Of a stretch of 6,923 nucleotides of DNA, positions 4,716-6,923 are shown piece after piece. The stretch is from positions 1 through 6,923 of the forward strand of contig CAAFVA010000050.1 in the NCBI GenBank assembly GCA_900766325.1. Reading direction: 5' to 3'. Position 1 is the first letter of the stretch. Each line of letters opens with the position of its first letter. Made by a program: the position numbers and the translations under genes. Origin of the DNA: Bacilli bacterium. GTDB lineage: Bacteria > Bacillota_I > Bacilli_A > RF39 > UBA660. The notes under the pieces were generated by a model that did not search any database, had not been told where the DNA came from, and saw only the letters and a program-made list of their open reading frames with translations.

Positions 4716-5933
4716 TTACTTAAATATTGTTTTTAAATAGACAGCGCACATAAAGCTTTTTGGAAAAAGTGTCAATAAATTACTTAAAGCTTTACCATGT
4801 GGTTTATCTTTTTTTATTTCATCATAAATATAACAAATAAGCTCTTTATCAAGAAACGTTTTGTTTAATTTACCAGTTTTTATAGCTTTTTTAACAAAAC
4901 TTAGTGATGTCTTTTTTTCTTTTTTATATTTCTCTTTTATTAATAAATTAACAAATGAAGTTCTATATATATTGGTATCATCAAAGTTAAATACCTTCAT
5001 TACGTTTTCTAATATTTGATTAAAATATTTTTCGTCATTAAGCCTAATTAATCTTTGATACTTTTTTTCGTTATTACCGCGTTTTAAATATAAACTAACG
5101 TTATCAAAAAATCGGTTACTTAGTCTATTATAGTTTCTTTTTAAAGTGCCCTTTCTAAAAGTAAAATAATTTCCTTCTAGGACACCAAAAGTTTTCATGG
5201 TATCATTATATCCTAATTTTATAGCTCTTCTAGTTTGCTTTTTTTCTAGTACCAAGAAATTACCTATATCATTTTTTGATGAAATGGTAGTTATTGGAAC
5301 GTTGGTATTCTTTACCTTTTTTCTTTTTCCGGGAGCTCTTAAGTCAACTCCTATTATTTCATCAGCTCCCATACTTATAGCCAAATCAATCGGCATATTA
5401 TCATAATAACCACCATCAATGTAAGATTCTTTATTTATCTCTTTCATTTTAAACGCTGGAAAGCACGAAGCTGAAGCAAGTAAATAATCAGGAAGTAATT
5501 CTTTAGAAATTTTACTTTTTGTTAGCATTACTGGCTTTAATGATGGAAACTTAACCGTTACTAACCCATAATCAATTTTTGATGAATAAAACAAATCGGT
5601 TTTCAAATTATCATCTATTATTTTTTCTAATCCTGGAACGGAAAGTCCTCCTTTTACTGCTCCTTTTGCATACTTTAAAATAACTTTTTTTCTACCTTTA
5701 TCATAATAGCTAGCATTAAGTCCGCCTTCTATAACCTGATTATAATCCATGTTATACCATAATTTAAAAGCGTCATTATAATTGCCTTGAACCATAAAGG
5801 CTCCGTTTAAAGCTCCGATAGATGTACCAGTTACTATATCATAATTTATGCCAAGTTCGCGGATAGCCTTCCAAAAACCAATTTGGTAAGCTCCTTTTCC
5901 GCCACCGCCAGATAAAACTATTGCTCTTTTCAT
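4716..5933 (-). CDS. Patatin-like phospholipase (RssA-type core) with a long basic C-terminal part
   Basis: A serine hydrolase of the patatin family that probably cleaves acyl chains from lipids using a Ser-Asp dyad. The oxyanion-hole motif GGGGKG is at 9-14, the nucleophile S38 is in GTSIG (36-40), and the catalytic D173 is in DGG (173-175), followed by NMP as is usual for the family. There is no signal peptide or membrane helix, so it acts from the cytoplasm, perhaps on the inner membrane face. Bacterial RssA-like proteins are about 300 residues; here the core ends near 215-250 and about 150 further residues, rich in Lys, Arg, Tyr and Phe, follow without a domain I recognise. The ATG has AAAGAGG seven bases upstream and an extended -10 promoter. 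It is followed after 17 bases by the HD gene. Physiological substrate unknown. Confidence 0.92.
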   Translation of the reverse strand: MKRAIVLSGGGGKGAYQIGFWKAIRELGINYDIVTGTSIGALNGAFMVQGNYNDAFKLWYNMDYNQVIEGGLNASYYDKGRKKVILKYAKGAVKGGLSVPGLEKIIDDNLKTDLFYSSKIDYGLVTVKFPSLKPVMLTKSKISKELLPDYLLASASCFPAFKMKEINKESYIDGGYYDNMPIDLAISMGADEIIGVDLRAPGKRKKVKNTNVPITTISSKNDIGNFLVLEKKQTRRAIKLGYNDTMKTFGVLEGNYFTFRKGTLKRNYNRLSNRFFDNVSLYLKRGNNEKKYQRLIRLNDEKYFNQILENVMKVFNFDDTNIYRTSFVNLLIKEKYKKEKKTSLSFVKKAIKTGKLNKTFLDKELICYIYDEIKKDKPHGKALSNLLTLFPKSFMCAVYLKTIFK

Positions 5934-5963
5934 AATACGACCTCTTTAATAAAATACATAATA

Positions 5964-5972
5964 ATTATATCA
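5964..5972 (-). promoter_or_regulatory. Extended -10 promoter of the patatin operon
   Basis: The minus strand reads TGATATAAT, a perfect -10 box with a TGn extension, 30 bases before the patatin ATG. No good -35 box is present. It lies just downstream of the CDF stop (5987), and no terminator separates the two, so the patatin operon may also receive read-through from the CDF gene. Confidence 0.6.
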
Positions 5973-5986
5973 TAACTGCCTACTTT

Positions 5987-6907
5987 TTACTTAGAAAAAG
6001 CATTATTAATCATGTAGGTATTCTTTTTCATCACTTTTTTATTAATCTTAATTGGATTAACATGGATAACGGTTAAATAAACCTCTTCGATTCTTTTGTC
6101 AATTTCTTTTTCTAATCTATTTGCTATATCATGACTTTCAAACGTAGATAAATCACCGTCCACATAAATGGTAAAAGATATTTGATACTTATATCCAACC
6201 GGAGTTGAATTAAAATGTATTACCTTTTTTACTTCTTTATGTTCTTTAATTATCTCATAAACCTTTTTCTTAGTCTCATCAGAAATAGATTTATCCATTA
6301 AGACATCATAACTTTCTTTGAAAATTAAAATGGCGCTATATCCTATCCAAAGTGATATACCAACACCCACAATACCATCAAAAACATACACTCCATTAAG
6401 GGCTAAAAAGCATGATATAAGATTTAAAAAAGTTATTACCATATCATTACGATGATCAACTGAATTAGCCTTTATAAGTAAATTTCTATGTTTTTTATAT
6501 AAAACCTTGGTATAAATATATAATCCAAATTTAACTATTATGGTAATAATACAAATAATAACTAACCAGATTGAAAAGTCATATTTATCACCGTTTATAA
6601 CCGATAATAGCGAATCTTTAAAAATAAAAATCGCCATTAAAATCATTGCTATGCTTATTAGCATCGAATAAATATATTCAGCTTTACCATGTCCAAGATT
6701 ATGATCATCATCTTTTGGCTTACTTGCAATTTTATTTCCAATGTACGTCATAAAAGATGAAAATATATCACCCGCACTATTAAATGCATCTGCGATCATC
6801 GCTTGAGAGCCAGTAATAACTCCTATTATTCCCTTTATGATAAGTAAGAACAAGTTACCTAATATACCTAAGGTACTCGCAAGCCTAACACTTTTAAACC
6901 TTTCCAT
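5987..6907 (-). CDS. Cation diffusion facilitator (CDF) metal exporter, probably Mn-type
   Basis: A proton-coupled divalent-metal exporter of the cytoplasmic membrane that works as a dimer. In 306 residues there are about six membrane helices: roughly 12-32, 38-58, 80-97, 111-132, 155-175 and 178-198. The cytosolic C-terminal domain (about 205-290) ends its fold with VYLTVIHVNP. The central transport site is formed by N43 and D47 (AFNSAGD, helix 2) with D151 and D155 (DHRND, helix 5). The conserved cytosolic loop motif GHGKAE is at 72-77. Zinc-specific CDFs normally have His in these positions and FieF-type ones Asp; an N/D/D/D set points to manganese. Substrate is inferred, not shown. The ATG is the first possible start, because an in-frame TAA lies at 6920-6922. 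GGTGAT just upstream is a weak ribosome site. The promoter, if any, is outside the window. Confidence 0.93.
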   Translation of the reverse strand: MERFKSVRLASTLGILGNLFLLIIKGIIGVITGSQAMIADAFNSAGDIFSSFMTYIGNKIASKPKDDDHNLGHGKAEYIYSMLISIAMILMAIFIFKDSLLSVINGDKYDFSIWLVIICIITIIVKFGLYIYTKVLYKKHRNLLIKANSVDHRNDMVITFLNLISCFLALNGVYVFDGIVGVGISLWIGYSAILIFKESYDVLMDKSISDETKKKVYEIIKEHKEVKKVIHFNSTPVGYKYQISFTIYVDGDLSTFESHDIANRLEKEIDKRIEEVYLTVIHVNPIKINKKVMKKNTYMINNAFSK

Positions 6908-6923
6908 AACATCACCATATTAT

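Noticed and set aside
5197..5406. A 69-codon open frame on the plus strand
   Set aside because: Antisense to the patatin core, with no ribosome site and no recognisable protein features.
4716..5933. Patatin gene as the effector of a CBASS-type anti-phage system
   Set aside because: No nucleotide cyclase, E1/E2-like protein or JAB protease is nearby. The neighbours are an HD hydrolase and a small gene, which does not match known layouts.
5983..6000. Hairpin CTTTTT / AAAAAG over the CDF stop codon, as a terminator
   Set aside because: The stem is nearly all A-T, the stop codon lies in its loop, and no T-run follows on the minus strand.

Overview
This AT-rich window has a standard bacterial code (TGG for Trp; TGA, TAA and TAG all appear as stops), strong Shine-Dalgarno (SD) sequences and consensus sigma-A-type promoters. 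That suggests a low-GC Bacillota, Bacilli-like or a Mollicutes relative that does not recode TGA. The genus cannot be told from the sequence. Every gene I can support is on the minus strand, so transcription runs from high to low coordinates.

In order of transcription, the window starts with a complete cation diffusion facilitator (5987-6907) whose predicted metal site is of the manganese-type N/D/D/D pattern. A patatin-like phospholipase (4716-5933) follows, with its own extended -10 promoter. Next come a YhaM-like HD-domain protein (4099-4698) and a small basic protein of unknown function (3687-4088). These last three are tightly packed and look like one operon. The small gene has an ideal ribosome binding site and ATG, but an in-frame TAA at codon 7, so it is probably broken or starts elsewhere.

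The centre is a textbook metal-efflux operon. A perfect TTGACA-17-TATAAT promoter (3644-3672) is followed by a 22-bp palindrome over the start site (3617-3638), then an ArsR/SmtB repressor (3309-3602) carrying a complete alpha-5 zinc site. The repressor overlaps a P1B-2 Zn/Cd-exporting ATPase (1277-3319) by 11 bases. Metal binding by the repressor should release the operator and switch on the exporter. Together with the CDF, the window carries two different metal exporters.

Below the ATPase is a tRNA-Thr(GGT) with its own promoter and an intrinsic terminator. The low-coordinate end holds a small protein-kinase-like gene (351-959). Its frame appears to be shifted near its 3' end, with 54 plausible further codons in another frame (196-360). 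A short ORF of unknown function (15-188) comes last.

I found no insertion sequence, CRISPR array, phage gene or origin. The least ordinary parts are the kinase-like gene with its shifted tail, the interrupted small basic gene, and the repressor whose first in-frame ATG lies inside its own operator.
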